NCBI GenBank assembly: GCA_963714375.1 | Contig: CAVQOG010000006.1 | Coordinates: forward strand, 124,001-188,000 | Direction of reading: 5' to 3' | DNA: 64,000 nucleotides | Origin: UBA5794 sp963714375 | GTDB taxonomy: Bacteria > Actinomycetota > Acidimicrobiia > Spongiisociales > UBA5794 | Shown here: in pieces, positions 16,487-24,944 of the stretch | Position numbering within the stretch: the first letter of the stretch is position 1 | How the letters are laid out: the number at the start of each line of letters is the position of its first letter | Program-made: the position numbers and the translations under genes | The notes under the pieces: generated by a model | What the model saw: the letters and a program-made list of their open reading frames with translations, nothing else | Told to the model about the DNA's origin: nothing | Database searches by the model: none

Positions 16487-17962
16487 CTACCTCCCGATGT
16501 TGTCGATAAGCGTTGCGGCGTCAGGGCTTGCGGCGAATAGGTCGTCGACGAGCTCTCGTGTTCCTCTGCGTGGTTCCATCATAGGGAGGCGGACAAGATT
16601 CGATTCCCCCGTGTCGAAGACAAGCGAGTCCCAGTTCGCCGCAACGACCGATGAACCGTACCGACGGAGACACTCGCCCCGAAAATACGCTCGTGTCGAT
16701 TCAGGGGCACGCTGGGTTGCCTGGAGGACCTCGGCGTCGCTGAACAAGCGGCGTATACGGTCCGCTTGTACGAGGCGGTGATAGAGACCCTTTTCGGGGT
16801 CAATGTCGTGGAATTGGAGATCGACGAGACGCAGCTTCGGATCATCCCAAGCGAGGGAGTCCCTTCGGCGGTACCCCTCGACCATCGTCATCTTCGCTGC
16901 CCAATCCAAGCGGTCAGCCACCGCTTCATATCCTTCCTCCATATCGTCGAGGAGACTCCGCCACTCGCCGATCGCCTGCTTGTAGGCGGGCGCCAGATCG
17001 TGGGAAGAGACATACGTCTCGGCAATGTCGAAGTAGTGCCTCTGTAGTTCGAGAGCCGTTGCCTCGGTACCGTCAACGAGTTTCACCGGACGCTTCAACG
17101 TGGGGTCGTGACTGATCGTGGTGATCGCTCCGACCGGATCGGCCAGCAGTATTGGGTCACCGAGGAGTTGATCCTCAAGGGCCATGAGAACAAGAGAAGC
17201 AGCACCAACCTTGACAAAGGTCTGAATCTCAGATTGGGTCGCGTCGCCGATGATGACATGAAGTCTTCGGTACTTCTGAGCGTCGGCATGGGGTTCGTCG
17301 CGGGTATTGATGATCGGCCGCTTGAGGGTGGTTTCGAGTCCGATCTCCTCCTCGAAGAAGTCGGCACGCTGTGATATCTGGAAACCGACATCTGGCCGCC
17401 CGTGTTCGGAACCGACCTTTCCTGAACCCGTCAGAATTTGGCGGGTCACGAAGAAGGTCGTCAGGTGTTGTGCGATCGCTCCAAACGGAACAGACCGTGA
17501 AACGAGGTAGTTCTCGTGTGCGCCGTACGAATTGCCCTTCCCGTCCGAATTGTTCTTGTGGAGGAGCAACCGCTGCCCTTCGGGCAGCAGCGCGGTTGCC
17601 GCCCTCGCTGCGTGGTGCATCACGAGTTCCCCAGCCTTGTCGTGAAGTGTGGCTTCAAGGGGGTCGGCGCACTCGGGCGTTGAGTACTCCGGATGGGCAT
17701 GGTCCACGTAGAGCCGCGCACCGTTCAAGAGCACCGCGTTGATCAGTCCAGAGTCAGTTTCGTCGATGGACTGAGTGCCGACGGTGAATCCCCGTGCATC
17801 TCTGCCAGGCGTTTCGTCGTCGTAGGACCACCGGATTCGCCCTCTGCCACCCCGGTAGGCATTTACGACAAGCGCCGACGCACTGACAGGATTGAAGGAT
17901 TCGTCTTTGGTGACGGTGATGCCGTACTCGACCTCGGTCCCGATGATGGGTTCGATCGCCAC
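16487..17962 (-). CDS. dop: Dop, Pup deamidase/depupylase
   Basis: 491 aa, homologous to PafA: N-terminal IIGTEVEYGI with the metal/ATP glutamates, NNSDGKGNSYGAHENYL, and KRPIINTRDEPHAD. The Dop-loop insertion around GGRGRIRWSYDDETPGRD (residues 38-55) distinguishes it from PafA. Deamidates the C-terminal Gln of Pup and removes Pup from substrates. GTG start, three bases after the arc stop. Confidence 0.95.
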   Translation of the reverse strand: MAIEPIIGTEVEYGITVTKDESFNPVSASALVVNAYRGGRGRIRWSYDDETPGRDARGFTVGTQSIDETDSGLINAVLLNGARLYVDHAHPEYSTPECADPLEATLHDKAGELVMHHAARAATALLPEGQRLLLHKNNSDGKGNSYGAHENYLVSRSVPFGAIAQHLTTFFVTRQILTGSGKVGSEHGRPDVGFQISQRADFFEEEIGLETTLKRPIINTRDEPHADAQKYRRLHVIIGDATQSEIQTFVKVGAASLVLMALEDQLLGDPILLADPVGAITTISHDPTLKRPVKLVDGTEATALELQRHYFDIAETYVSSHDLAPAYKQAIGEWRSLLDDMEEGYEAVADRLDWAAKMTMVEGYRRRDSLAWDDPKLRLVDLQFHDIDPEKGLYHRLVQADRIRRLFSDAEVLQATQRAPESTRAYFRGECLRRYGSSVVAANWDSLVFDTGESNLVRLPMMEPRRGTRELVDDLFAASPDAATLIDNIGR

Positions 17963-17965
17963 GGG

Positions 17966-19678
17966 CTACAGGTACTGGCCAGGCGACGCGGTCTCGATTG
18001 CTCGTTGCTCTCCGTCGCCAGCAATAAGTGTGCGGACGTACACGATTCGCTCACCCTTCTTGCCTGAGATGCGTGCCCAATCGTCTGGATTCGTTGTGTT
18101 CGGCAGGTCTTCCTGCTCCTTGAACTCTTGCACGATTGCGGCCAAGAGGTCCGCTCCTTTGAGACCGGTGGTTCCGCCGCCGATTTCGCGCTTAATGGCA
18201 TCTTTCTTCGCCCGACGAACGATATTCTCAATCATGGCACCAGAGGCAAAGTCCTTGAAGTACAGCTCCTCACGATCGCCATTTGCGTACGTCACCTCGA
18301 GGAAGCGGTTCTCCGTGGTTTCGGCATACATCGCCTCCACCGCATCATCGACGACGTGCTCCATGAACGCCTCAGCCGAACCCGCTTCGGCAACCTCATC
18401 CGCATCGAACGGAAGGCCGTCAGCGAAGTAGATCGAAAAAATTCGTCTTGCAGAGTCGCGAGTTGGCCGTTCGATCTTGATCTTCACATCGAGCCGACCC
18501 GGGCGCAGAATGGCGGGATCGATCAGATCCTCTCGGTTCGATGCACCGATCACGATGACGTTCTTGAGGGACTCCACACCGTCGAGTTCGCTGAGGAGCT
18601 GAGGGACAATCGTGGACTCGACATCAGAGGACACACCGGTTCCTCGTGTGCGGAACAGCGAATCCATCTCGTCGAAGAACACGATGACCGGCACACCTTC
18701 GTCTGACTTCTCCTTCGCTCTTTGGAAGATCAGTCGAATCTGACGTTCGGTTTCTCCCACGTACTTGTTGAGGAGCTCCGGTCCCTTGATGTTGAGGAAG
18801 TAGGAACGTGTGTCCTTGTCCTCTGAGAATTCACCAACAGCCTTCGCAAGTGAGTTTGCGACAGCTTTGGCAATGAGGGTCTTCCCGCAGCCTGGAGGCC
18901 CATACAGCAACACTCCCTTGGGGGGTGTCAGGTCATAGGCCGCAAACCGGTCACGGTGGAGGTATGGCAGCTCGATGGCATCACGGATGACCTCAATCTG
19001 CTCGTCAAGCCCCCCGATATCGGAATAGGTGATGTCAGGTACCTCTTCAAGGACAAGCTCCTCCACTTCGGGTCGTTCGATACGCTCCAGAACGAATCCG
19101 GTTCGGGGATCGATCCGAACGTGGTTCCCAGCACGTAGTTTCAGATCCGCGACGGGGGCTCCGAGCGTGACCACACGCTCCTCATCTCCTCGGCCGACAA
19201 CCACCAATCGAGAGTCACCCAGAATCTCTTTGACCGTTGCCACATCACCGGTGACCTCGAAATCTCGGACATCCACGATGTTGAACGCCTCGTTGAGTAT
19301 CACTTCCTGACCAGGCTCAAGCTCTTTCACTTCAACTGTTGGTTCGACCGCAACTCGCAACTTGCGTCCCGACGAGGTGATGTCGACCGTGCCGTCTGCG
19401 TTGAGTTGGAGCACGGTTCCAAAGGGGTTCGGAGGAGCCGTGAGCTTTTCGACCTCATCACGAAGGAGTGCCAGCTGCTCGCGGGTCTCACGAAGAACCA
19501 CGCTGAGCTTCTCGTTCTGACCCTGTGACTGGGCAAGCTGGTTGCGGACATCAACCAGGCGGTCTTCAAGGAGCCTGACCCGGCGCGGTGCGTCTCGGAG
19601 TCGTCCCCGCAGGTCTTCGATTTCAGCTTCGAGCGCGCGAATCTCTGCGCTGCGCTCTGAGCGTTCCCTGTCGGACAT
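17966..19678 (-). CDS. arc: ARC/Mpa proteasome-associated AAA ATPase
   Basis: 570 aa. N-terminal coiled coil (residues ~5-80) that recognises Pup, two OB-like domains (~85-200), then one AAA domain with Walker A GPPGCGKT (260-267) and Walker B FFDEMD (about 334-339). The C-terminus ends GQYL, the signature tail that docks into and opens the 20S core. Unfolds pupylated proteins for PrcAB. Upstream of dop in one operon; 87 bases downstream of trmI. Confidence 0.96.
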   Translation of the reverse strand: MSDRERSERSAEIRALEAEIEDLRGRLRDAPRRVRLLEDRLVDVRNQLAQSQGQNEKLSVVLRETREQLALLRDEVEKLTAPPNPFGTVLQLNADGTVDITSSGRKLRVAVEPTVEVKELEPGQEVILNEAFNIVDVRDFEVTGDVATVKEILGDSRLVVVGRGDEERVVTLGAPVADLKLRAGNHVRIDPRTGFVLERIERPEVEELVLEEVPDITYSDIGGLDEQIEVIRDAIELPYLHRDRFAAYDLTPPKGVLLYGPPGCGKTLIAKAVANSLAKAVGEFSEDKDTRSYFLNIKGPELLNKYVGETERQIRLIFQRAKEKSDEGVPVIVFFDEMDSLFRTRGTGVSSDVESTIVPQLLSELDGVESLKNVIVIGASNREDLIDPAILRPGRLDVKIKIERPTRDSARRIFSIYFADGLPFDADEVAEAGSAEAFMEHVVDDAVEAMYAETTENRFLEVTYANGDREELYFKDFASGAMIENIVRRAKKDAIKREIGGGTTGLKGADLLAAIVQEFKEQEDLPNTTNPDDWARISGKKGERIVYVRTLIAGDGEQRAIETASPGQYL

Positions 19679-19765
19679 CTGCGACCTCCTCGGTGGTCGT
19701 GCGTGACATCGTTGTTCCGATTGTAGGACTTGACCACCGTAGCAAGGGCAATGTCAGCTTCAGCA

Positions 19766-20551
19766 TCACGAGAGTCGCCGCCTGCCGACAGTGATGAACC
19801 CTGTGTGTCCGACCATCCGGTGCTCGGGTCTCACGCTGCGGCCAGACACATTCCACGAGCGCATCAGGATTTCGAACGTATCCACTTCAATGAATGCATT
19901 CGATTGATCCATCGCATCACGCAATCGTTGTACCTGGGGCACCGTTGGAAGGTAGGACGCAAGCGATCCCCCGCCAGTGAGATGCATCGATGCTGGTTCC
20001 ACGACTGACCACGGTTCGGGGAGATCAAGGACGATACGATCGGGTTCCACGTCCGCCACCACATCCTCGACTTCTCCGATCCGGAACTCGATGTTGTCAG
20101 GGATCGTGCCTCGAAAACCACCAACGATCCGCTTGGCGTGCGTTTGATGGTCCTGCCTCCGTTCAACAGTGACCACCGAGCCATTGGAGCCCACAGCTCT
20201 CGACAGGGCCAGTGTGAGCGCCCCTGATCCGGTGCCAGCCTCAAGGACGCGACATCCTGGCTCAATGTCAGCCCATGTGATGATTGCTCCCGAGTCTTTC
20301 GGATACATGACTGCGGCACCACGTTTCATCTTCAGCACATAGTCCGCAAGGCGGGGGCGCATCACAACGGCTTTTGAGCCCTTGGTCGAGGTCACGGTCG
20401 AACCCTCGGACGATCCGATGATCTCTGCGTGCGGGATCGAGCCACGGTCATAATGGAACTGTTTGTCTGGGTCAAGCGATAAGAGGTGCTGCCGACCCCT
20501 GTGGTCGTACAGGATGCACGACTCTCCCGCTTCGAAAGGTCGAGCTGGCAT
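19766..20551 (-). CDS. trmI: tRNA (adenine58-N1)-methyltransferase TrmI
   Basis: 261 aa from ATG 20551, which has TGGAG six bases upstream; a TTG at 20638 would add a His-rich stretch overlapping another small gene. N-terminal beta domain, then a Rossmann SAM domain with motif I VLEAGTGSGALT (102-113) and the motif IV-like DRIVLDLPEPWSVV. Makes m1A58 in the T-loop of tRNA. Position just upstream of arc is conserved in Actinobacteria. Confidence 0.93.
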   Translation of the reverse strand: MPARPFEAGESCILYDHRGRQHLLSLDPDKQFHYDRGSIPHAEIIGSSEGSTVTSTKGSKAVVMRPRLADYVLKMKRGAAVMYPKDSGAIITWADIEPGCRVLEAGTGSGALTLALSRAVGSNGSVVTVERRQDHQTHAKRIVGGFRGTIPDNIEFRIGEVEDVVADVEPDRIVLDLPEPWSVVEPASMHLTGGGSLASYLPTVPQVQRLRDAMDQSNAFIEVDTFEILMRSWNVSGRSVRPEHRMVGHTGFITVGRRRLS

Positions 20552-20606
20552 GGCTAACTCCAGATGGACGGTCCTGCTATCGACGTCGCCACCAGCATGT
20601 GGATGG

Positions 20607-20711
20607 TCATGTGAAGGTCGGAAGGAGTGCTGCGACAAATGTCAATGTCATCATTGCCACGACAATCCAGATCACGATCTTGATCATGCGCTGACGGTTC
20701 CTGGCGACCAT
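20607..20711 (-). CDS. 34-residue single-pass membrane protein
   Basis: Short ORF MVARNRQRMIKIVIWIVVAM plus 14 residues: a basic cytoplasmic start followed by one strongly hydrophobic helix. Its ATG overlaps the stop of the preceding 90-aa gene by one base (TGATG), and it ends 55 bases before the trmI start. The coupling and clean basic-plus-hydrophobic pattern support it as real despite its size. Function unknown. Confidence 0.6.
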   Translation of the reverse strand: MVARNRQRMIKIVIWIVVAMMTLTFVAALLPTFT

Positions 20712-20983
20712 CAGTTGGCCACCGTGGTTTCCGCTAGCACGGTTGTACCACGCAGGACGTTCACCTTGACAACCTTGCCCCGCCGGACGTTCACCGCATA
20801 CAGCAGCGATCGCTTCTTGGAACTCCTGAGATACCAGCCAAGACCCATGAGCGATAGGCCAAGGTAGGTCCGGGAGGTTTGTGATGAGTTCTTTGTGACA
20901 CCGTACCCAAATCGCGTGAGTGGATGGAGACGACGTCGTATGGAGAGGCGTATCAAGGCGCGTGCAGTTGTGATTGGTGTCAC
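20711..20983 (-). CDS. Basic hypothetical protein (90 aa)
   Basis: Start chosen as GTG 20983 because it overlaps the stop of the preceding membrane-protein gene (GTGA); a longer TTG start at 21028 lacks support. Strongly basic (IRLSIRRRLHPLTRFGYG, LRSSKKRSLLYAVNVRRGKV) with a short hydrophobic patch (TYLGLSLMGLGWYL). No family recognised. The basic surface could face membrane lipid or nucleic acid. Confidence 0.6.
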   Translation of the reverse strand: MTPITTARALIRLSIRRRLHPLTRFGYGVTKNSSQTSRTYLGLSLMGLGWYLRSSKKRSLLYAVNVRRGKVVKVNVLRGTTVLAETTVAN

Positions 20984-21177
20984 TGCTTGTAGACCTCGAT
21001 CCGAATCTTGGAGCGTCGCGATCGCCAAACCATCAGAGCAACGACGGCTACGACGGCAACACCAGCGGCGACGGCTACAAGCCTGGCGTTTGAGCGTGCT
21101 TCATCTTCGATTTCGGTGACGACGCCTTCAATCTCGCGTAGCTTTGCTTCGAGCTCAGTTTTGTCAATCGTGGTCAC
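20980..21177 (-). CDS. Small coiled-coil/single-pass membrane protein (65 aa)
   Basis: N-terminal charged helix (KTELEAKLREIEGVVTEIED), one membrane segment (LVAVAAGVAVVAVVALMVW) and a basic tail. The layout resembles actinobacterial DUF3618/YtxH-like envelope proteins, but the family is not certain. GTG start overlaps the stop of the Holin-X gene (GTGA) and its own stop overlaps the next gene (GTGA). Confidence 0.7.
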   Translation of the reverse strand: MTTIDKTELEAKLREIEGVVTEIEDEARSNARLVAVAAGVAVVAVVALMVWRSRRSKIRIEVYKQ

Positions 21178-21515
21178 GGTGACTCCTCAGACACAGGCGC
21201 GGGCGAACCATCGTGGACGCCTCGGGTTGGTACCAATTTGATCAGGACGGCACAAAACACAACAAGAACGATGGCGTATCCAACGTATGCCAGAGCCTGC
21301 CAGTACTCCCCGTCGGGAAGGACTCCTACCAGCGCCCGCAGTCCAGCGACAGAGAGCAAGATCAGCGCGAATGCCCACATGGCAGCGGCAGCAAGGGACA
21401 TGCCAGCGAAGTAGCCGAGTTTCTTGGCCGGCTCGACGGTTTCCTGCAAAAGGTATTCCTTTGCAAGGTGAGTGAACTCGCTGACCAACCGAGGGATGTC
21501 TTGGATATCTGCCAT
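21174..21515 (-). CDS. Holin-X-type (phage holin superfamily III) membrane protein
   Basis: 113 aa with an amphipathic N-terminal helix (DIPRLVSEFTHLAKEYLLQE) and two membrane segments (MSLAAAAMWAFALILLSVAG and a second at ~75-95). This matches the 'putative actinobacterial Holin-X' family, which is chromosomal and not evidence of a prophage. First of four overlapping small genes leading to trmI; probably an envelope-stress or membrane-shape factor, function unproven. Confidence 0.8.
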   Translation of the reverse strand: MADIQDIPRLVSEFTHLAKEYLLQETVEPAKKLGYFAGMSLAAAAMWAFALILLSVAGLRALVGVLPDGEYWQALAYVGYAIVLVVFCAVLIKLVPTRGVHDGSPAPVSEESP

Positions 21516-21593
21516 GTGTATCTGCAGGGTAACGCACCATTGACGTCAGACGGACACGACTGGCGACGATTCTGGCGACTACGATTGCTGCTC

Positions 21594-22907
21594 GTGGAAC
21601 CATCAGATTCGGTCGGGGGCACAGAACCCGCGTCCATCGTGCAGGCCAGGCGGAATATCACGCCGCTGGTGGCAGGACAGAGTATCTCGCTCTTCGGCGA
21701 CTATGTGGCGTTCTTCACACTCCCCTATTTCATGCTTTCACTCACAGGCGAGGCCCTCGCCCTCGGGCTGACGGCATTCGCGGAGACGCTCCCGATGCTG
21801 CTTTTCGGACTCGCTGCTGGTGTATTCCTCGACCGTCGCCGTCGCCTTGGACGGACTCTGATCGGCGCGGACATCGTCCGCGCCATGGCTTTCGTATTCC
21901 TGGCATTCATTGCCTCACCGGCAGCGCCCGAGATGACTACCCGGCTGACCGCGACCGCCATACTTGCCATTGCGTTTCTGGTCGGATCGATGTCCGTGCT
22001 GTTCGACTCGGGTCTGCAGTCCTACATGACGCGATCCCTGCTCGAATCCGACCTGATCACTGCGAACACGCGGCTTGGGTTGGCTCGGACCCTCGCTCTC
22101 TCAGCTGGTCCACTTGTGGGGGGACTCGCGGTGACCATGAGCGGTGGGTTCACGATCGCGTTTGCACTCAACGCCGGAACTTTCCTTGTTTCGGCCTTTT
22201 TCCTCCGTTCGGTGCGCCCCATCAAGTCAATCGCAGCGCGAACCTCGGAACGGTTCCGAACGGCGATCACGTCCGGGCTTCGAGTTCTGTTCGCAGACAA
22301 ACGGCTCCGCTGGGGAACCATCGGCGGAACCATGACAAACTTCGTGTTCCAACCACTCGAAGCTTTGCTTGTATTGTTCGTTGCCCAGGAGATTCTCGGT
22401 ATCGACAACATCACCGATGTCGCTTCGCGCGAAGGATTTGCCGTAGGCACGTTCATTGCCATACAAGCTGCGATCGGCTCGATCGGTGTCGGCTTTGCAG
22501 GACGCCTTGCAAAGAAGCTTCCGCTTGGAACCATGTACTTGCTTGGACTATTGCTGCTCGGTTCCGGCTTTTTCGCCGTGGTTGTCCTCCGCAGTTGGGT
22601 TGCCGTCATCCCCGCTGGCGTTGCGATCACGGGGGTGACATGGGTAAATGTGGCCCTGGTGACAATGCGCCAGAAGCTCGCCCCACCCGAACAGATGGGA
22701 AGAGTCATCGCGGCGTCGCGAACGCTGGCATGGGCGGGACTTCCAGCCGGGGCAGCACTGGGGGGAATCCTTGCAGATATCTACGGGATCGTTCCGGTCT
22801 ACGTCGCCGGATCGCTCTCGGTGATCGGGGTCACGCTGCTTCTGACCCAGACGGCGCTCTACCGCGACAAGGTGATGGCTGATTCGGCGAGCACGGGCCT
22901 GGGTTGA
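21594..22907 (+). CDS. Major facilitator superfamily transporter
   Basis: About 437 aa from GTG 21594, with twelve hydrophobic segments in two halves and an MFS A-loop between helices 2 and 3 (GVFLDRRRRLGRTLIGAD). Resembles MFS_3-type exporters of macrolides and other drugs. Substrate unknown. The start is uncertain: the open frame extends to 21213 antisense to the Holin-X gene, and neither GTG 21594 nor GTG 21639 has a good ribosome site. Confidence 0.88.
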   Translation: MEPSDSVGGTEPASIVQARRNITPLVAGQSISLFGDYVAFFTLPYFMLSLTGEALALGLTAFAETLPMLLFGLAAGVFLDRRRRLGRTLIGADIVRAMAFVFLAFIASPAAPEMTTRLTATAILAIAFLVGSMSVLFDSGLQSYMTRSLLESDLITANTRLGLARTLALSAGPLVGGLAVTMSGGFTIAFALNAGTFLVSAFFLRSVRPIKSIAARTSERFRTAITSGLRVLFADKRLRWGTIGGTMTNFVFQPLEALLVLFVAQEILGIDNITDVASREGFAVGTFIAIQAAIGSIGVGFAGRLAKKLPLGTMYLLGLLLLGSGFFAVVVLRSWVAVIPAGVAITGVTWVNVALVTMRQKLAPPEQMGRVIAASRTLAWAGLPAGAALGGILADIYGIVPVYVAGSLSVIGVTLLLTQTALYRDKVMADSASTGLG

Positions 22908-22920
22908 ACAGAACTTCGGC

Positions 22921-23043
22921 CTAGAACTTCCTTCGCCCTTTGCGCCGAGCGCCGCGTCGCGAATGGGCCGCCCAGCCAACAGCGAAACCGAACACCACCG
23001 CCACGATGATGAACAGCAGAATCTGACTCGCTACATAACTCAT
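22921..23043 (-). CDS. ArfB-like 40-residue membrane protein
   Basis: MSYVASQILLFIIVAVVFGF followed by a short basic tail (RRGARRKGRRKF): one membrane helix and positive C-terminus. ATG 23043 overlaps the stop of the OmpA-family gene (ATGA). This gene pair mirrors mycobacterial arfA-arfB, where a tiny membrane protein follows the OmpA-like ArfA, so an ArfB-like role is inferred from position and topology, not from sequence identity. Confidence 0.65.
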   Translation of the reverse strand: MSYVASQILLFIIVAVVFGFAVGWAAHSRRGARRKGRRKF

Positions 23044-24200
23044 GGTGATGCTTCCTCGAGCAGGGCCCGGAACTCGATTCTGCGGTTCCTGGCTCTGCCC
23101 TCTTCGGTGTCGTTCGACGCAATCGGCTGCGTCTCGCCGAACCATAGGAGATCGAATCGATCCGGCGATTGACCCTTGGCCACGAGGTAGGCAAGAACCG
23201 CAAGGGTCCGGTCCTCGGACAGTTTCATATTCGCTGCCTCGGAGCCATCGGCATCGGCATGGCCCGAGATTTCGACGCGAATCGATGGTGCACTTTCGAG
23301 CTTGGTCAAGATCTGATCAAGGAGAGCGAGCCCCACTGGGGTGATGACGTCACTCTGCGTCTCGAATTCGATGACCTGATCGAGGATCAACTCGTCAAGA
23401 TCATCCTGAAGGGCGTCAACCTCCTCCTGCGTCGGGGGTGGGGTGGCATCCTCCGGGACACGTATCGCAGCGTTGGCGTCGAACCCGATCGCGAGGGCGG
23501 CTTCATCAATCTCGCTGTTCAACGAGTTTCGCAGAGCCTTGCCGTTGACTTCTCCGGAGACGACAAGTACCTCATCTGCTGGGAATACAAGAAGTCTGCC
23601 GCTCTCGACTTCATCCTGAATACTGATGACGAGCCCAAGAATGGTCCCGATCCAATCCGACTCGTCCGGAATCTCATCGTTGACTTCGAGCGCGTCCACA
23701 TCAACCGCGCTGAAAGGCCCCGTCAGGGTCTCAGCAATGAAGTCCTTGCGTTCCTGACTGGAGATCTCACCGACGATCACCACCGAGTTTGCATCCCACT
23801 TGAACTCGATCGGGTCGCCTTCGATCACCAAATCACCCAACCCTGTTTCTGTCACAACCCAGAGCTGGCCGTCGACCGATGTCACACCGTCAAGATCGGC
23901 TACCGCTGCGAAGATCGCTTCCTGGGTCGGCGATTCTCCAATCGCTCCTTTGAGTTCCACACTGGTTCCTGATACGTTCACCACGACCGCGGATAGACCG
24001 TTTGCAGCCAGGAGACCTTCTGTTCGCTCGCCGATGTCGGATTCGATCTTGGAAGTCCCGAATATGACCGCTGCGATCGCAAGCACAACGAATCCAATGG
24101 CAACGACGGTGTTGAAGGCTGCTTTCGACATCACCCGATCGTCTTCGTCGGGTTCGGTTCCTGGCCGTGGCCTATTGATGGATGAAAGTCGGTGCGTCAT
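23040..24200 (-). CDS. OmpA-family envelope protein (ArfA/OmpATb-like)
   Basis: 386 aa: a cytoplasmic start, one membrane helix (FNTVVAIGFVVLAIAAVIFG, ~residues 29-48), BON-like repeats (~55-250, e.g. LKGAIGESPTQEAIFAAVAD), a Pro/Glu linker, and a C-terminal OmpA peptidoglycan-binding domain with VEISGHADADGSEAAN and the closing ARNRRIEF. The order TM-BON-OmpA is that of M. tuberculosis ArfA (OmpATb). Anchors the membrane to peptidoglycan. ATG 24200 has AAGG upstream inside a 13-bp repeat; ATG 24131 is an alternative. Confidence 0.85.
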   Translation of the reverse strand: MTHRLSSINRPRPGTEPDEDDRVMSKAAFNTVVAIGFVVLAIAAVIFGTSKIESDIGERTEGLLAANGLSAVVVNVSGTSVELKGAIGESPTQEAIFAAVADLDGVTSVDGQLWVVTETGLGDLVIEGDPIEFKWDANSVVIVGEISSQERKDFIAETLTGPFSAVDVDALEVNDEIPDESDWIGTILGLVISIQDEVESGRLLVFPADEVLVVSGEVNGKALRNSLNSEIDEAALAIGFDANAAIRVPEDATPPPTQEEVDALQDDLDELILDQVIEFETQSDVITPVGLALLDQILTKLESAPSIRVEISGHADADGSEAANMKLSEDRTLAVLAYLVAKGQSPDRFDLLWFGETQPIASNDTEEGRARNRRIEFRALLEEASP

Positions 24201-24252
24201 GGTCGCCTTGCGTGGTCGCCTTGCGTGGCCGCGTAGAGTGGCCGCCTTGAGT
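24201..24252. repeat. Four 13-bp tandem repeats before the ArfA-like gene
   Basis: GGTCGCCTTGCGT occurs twice exactly (24201-24213, 24214-24226), followed by two diverged copies, GGCCGCGTAGAGT and GGCCGCCTTGAGT, to 24252. On the minus strand each exact unit carries AAGG, which serves as the ribosome site for ATG 24200. Confidence 0.7.
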
Positions 24253-24284
24253 GCTACCTCAATGGTATCGGTGACCGATGGTAC

Positions 24285-24812
24285 TTATTGAAGCGATTCG
24301 GACGATTCACGGCGACCAGACTGCTTTGGCACCAGATCGACAACATCAATCACGATCTCGTCGCCGGCTGCTGCCCTTCGCGCTTGCTCGACAATGTTGC
24401 GTGCGGCAGCTGCGGCATCGGCCTTCATTCTGTCAGCGATTGCCATGGCGGCAGATTCGATCGCTTCCGCCTCCTCGAGAGCCTGAATGATTGGTGGTAC
24501 ACCCCTGGTTTCGGCATCACGCGTGGCTCGTGCAAGGATTTCGTCCGCCTGCTTTTCGGCGGCTTCCAGAAGACGAGATTTTGCCTCAGCTGCTGAAAGA
24601 AAGACGCCGCTCACATCGGTGTGTGACACCTGGAGCTCGGTCAGCTCTCGTTCGAGCGTCCGAACCCGAACACCCTCGGAGCGAAGCTCGGTGAGCAGCA
24701 GACCGACCTCGTCGGCAATGCCATTGAGAAATGCATCGACTGTTTCGGGGTCGTACCCCTTTCTGCGCGCGGGGAATACGATGGTTCGGATACGTTGATC
24801 AAGGCTTGGCAT
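24285..24812 (-). CDS. DivIVA-domain protein
   Basis: 175 aa from ATG 24812 (MPSLDQRIRTIVFPARRKGYDPETVDAFL), which is the DivIVA N-terminal membrane-binding motif; the ORF start at 24899 adds an unrelated stretch. The remainder is a long Ala/Glu coiled coil (AEKQADEILARATRDAE). Probably a polar or septal scaffold, similar in size to Wag31-related accessory proteins. Divergent from the plus-strand gene at 24945. Confidence 0.85.
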   Translation of the reverse strand: MPSLDQRIRTIVFPARRKGYDPETVDAFLNGIADEVGLLLTELRSEGVRVRTLERELTELQVSHTDVSGVFLSAAEAKSRLLEAAEKQADEILARATRDAETRGVPPIIQALEEAEAIESAAMAIADRMKADAAAAARNIVEQARRAAAGDEIVIDVVDLVPKQSGRRESSESLQ

Positions 24813-24944
24813 GGTTCGACCCTTTGTTCGGTCGCCTTCCAAGCCCCTCGGATCCGATAGTACCACTACAGTCCGCGTTCGTACACCTGCGCGTGGCATT
24901 GATCACTGACCTGTTTGAGCAACGGCCATCGGTACTGTGCAGCC

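Noticed and set aside
20552..20638. TTG-started N-terminal extension of TrmI
   Set aside because: Overlaps the 34-aa ORF and adds a His-rich stretch absent from the TrmI core; ATG 20551 has a proper ribosome site.
21174..21515. Prophage holin
   Set aside because: Holin-X family members are chromosomal in Actinobacteria and no phage genes are nearby.
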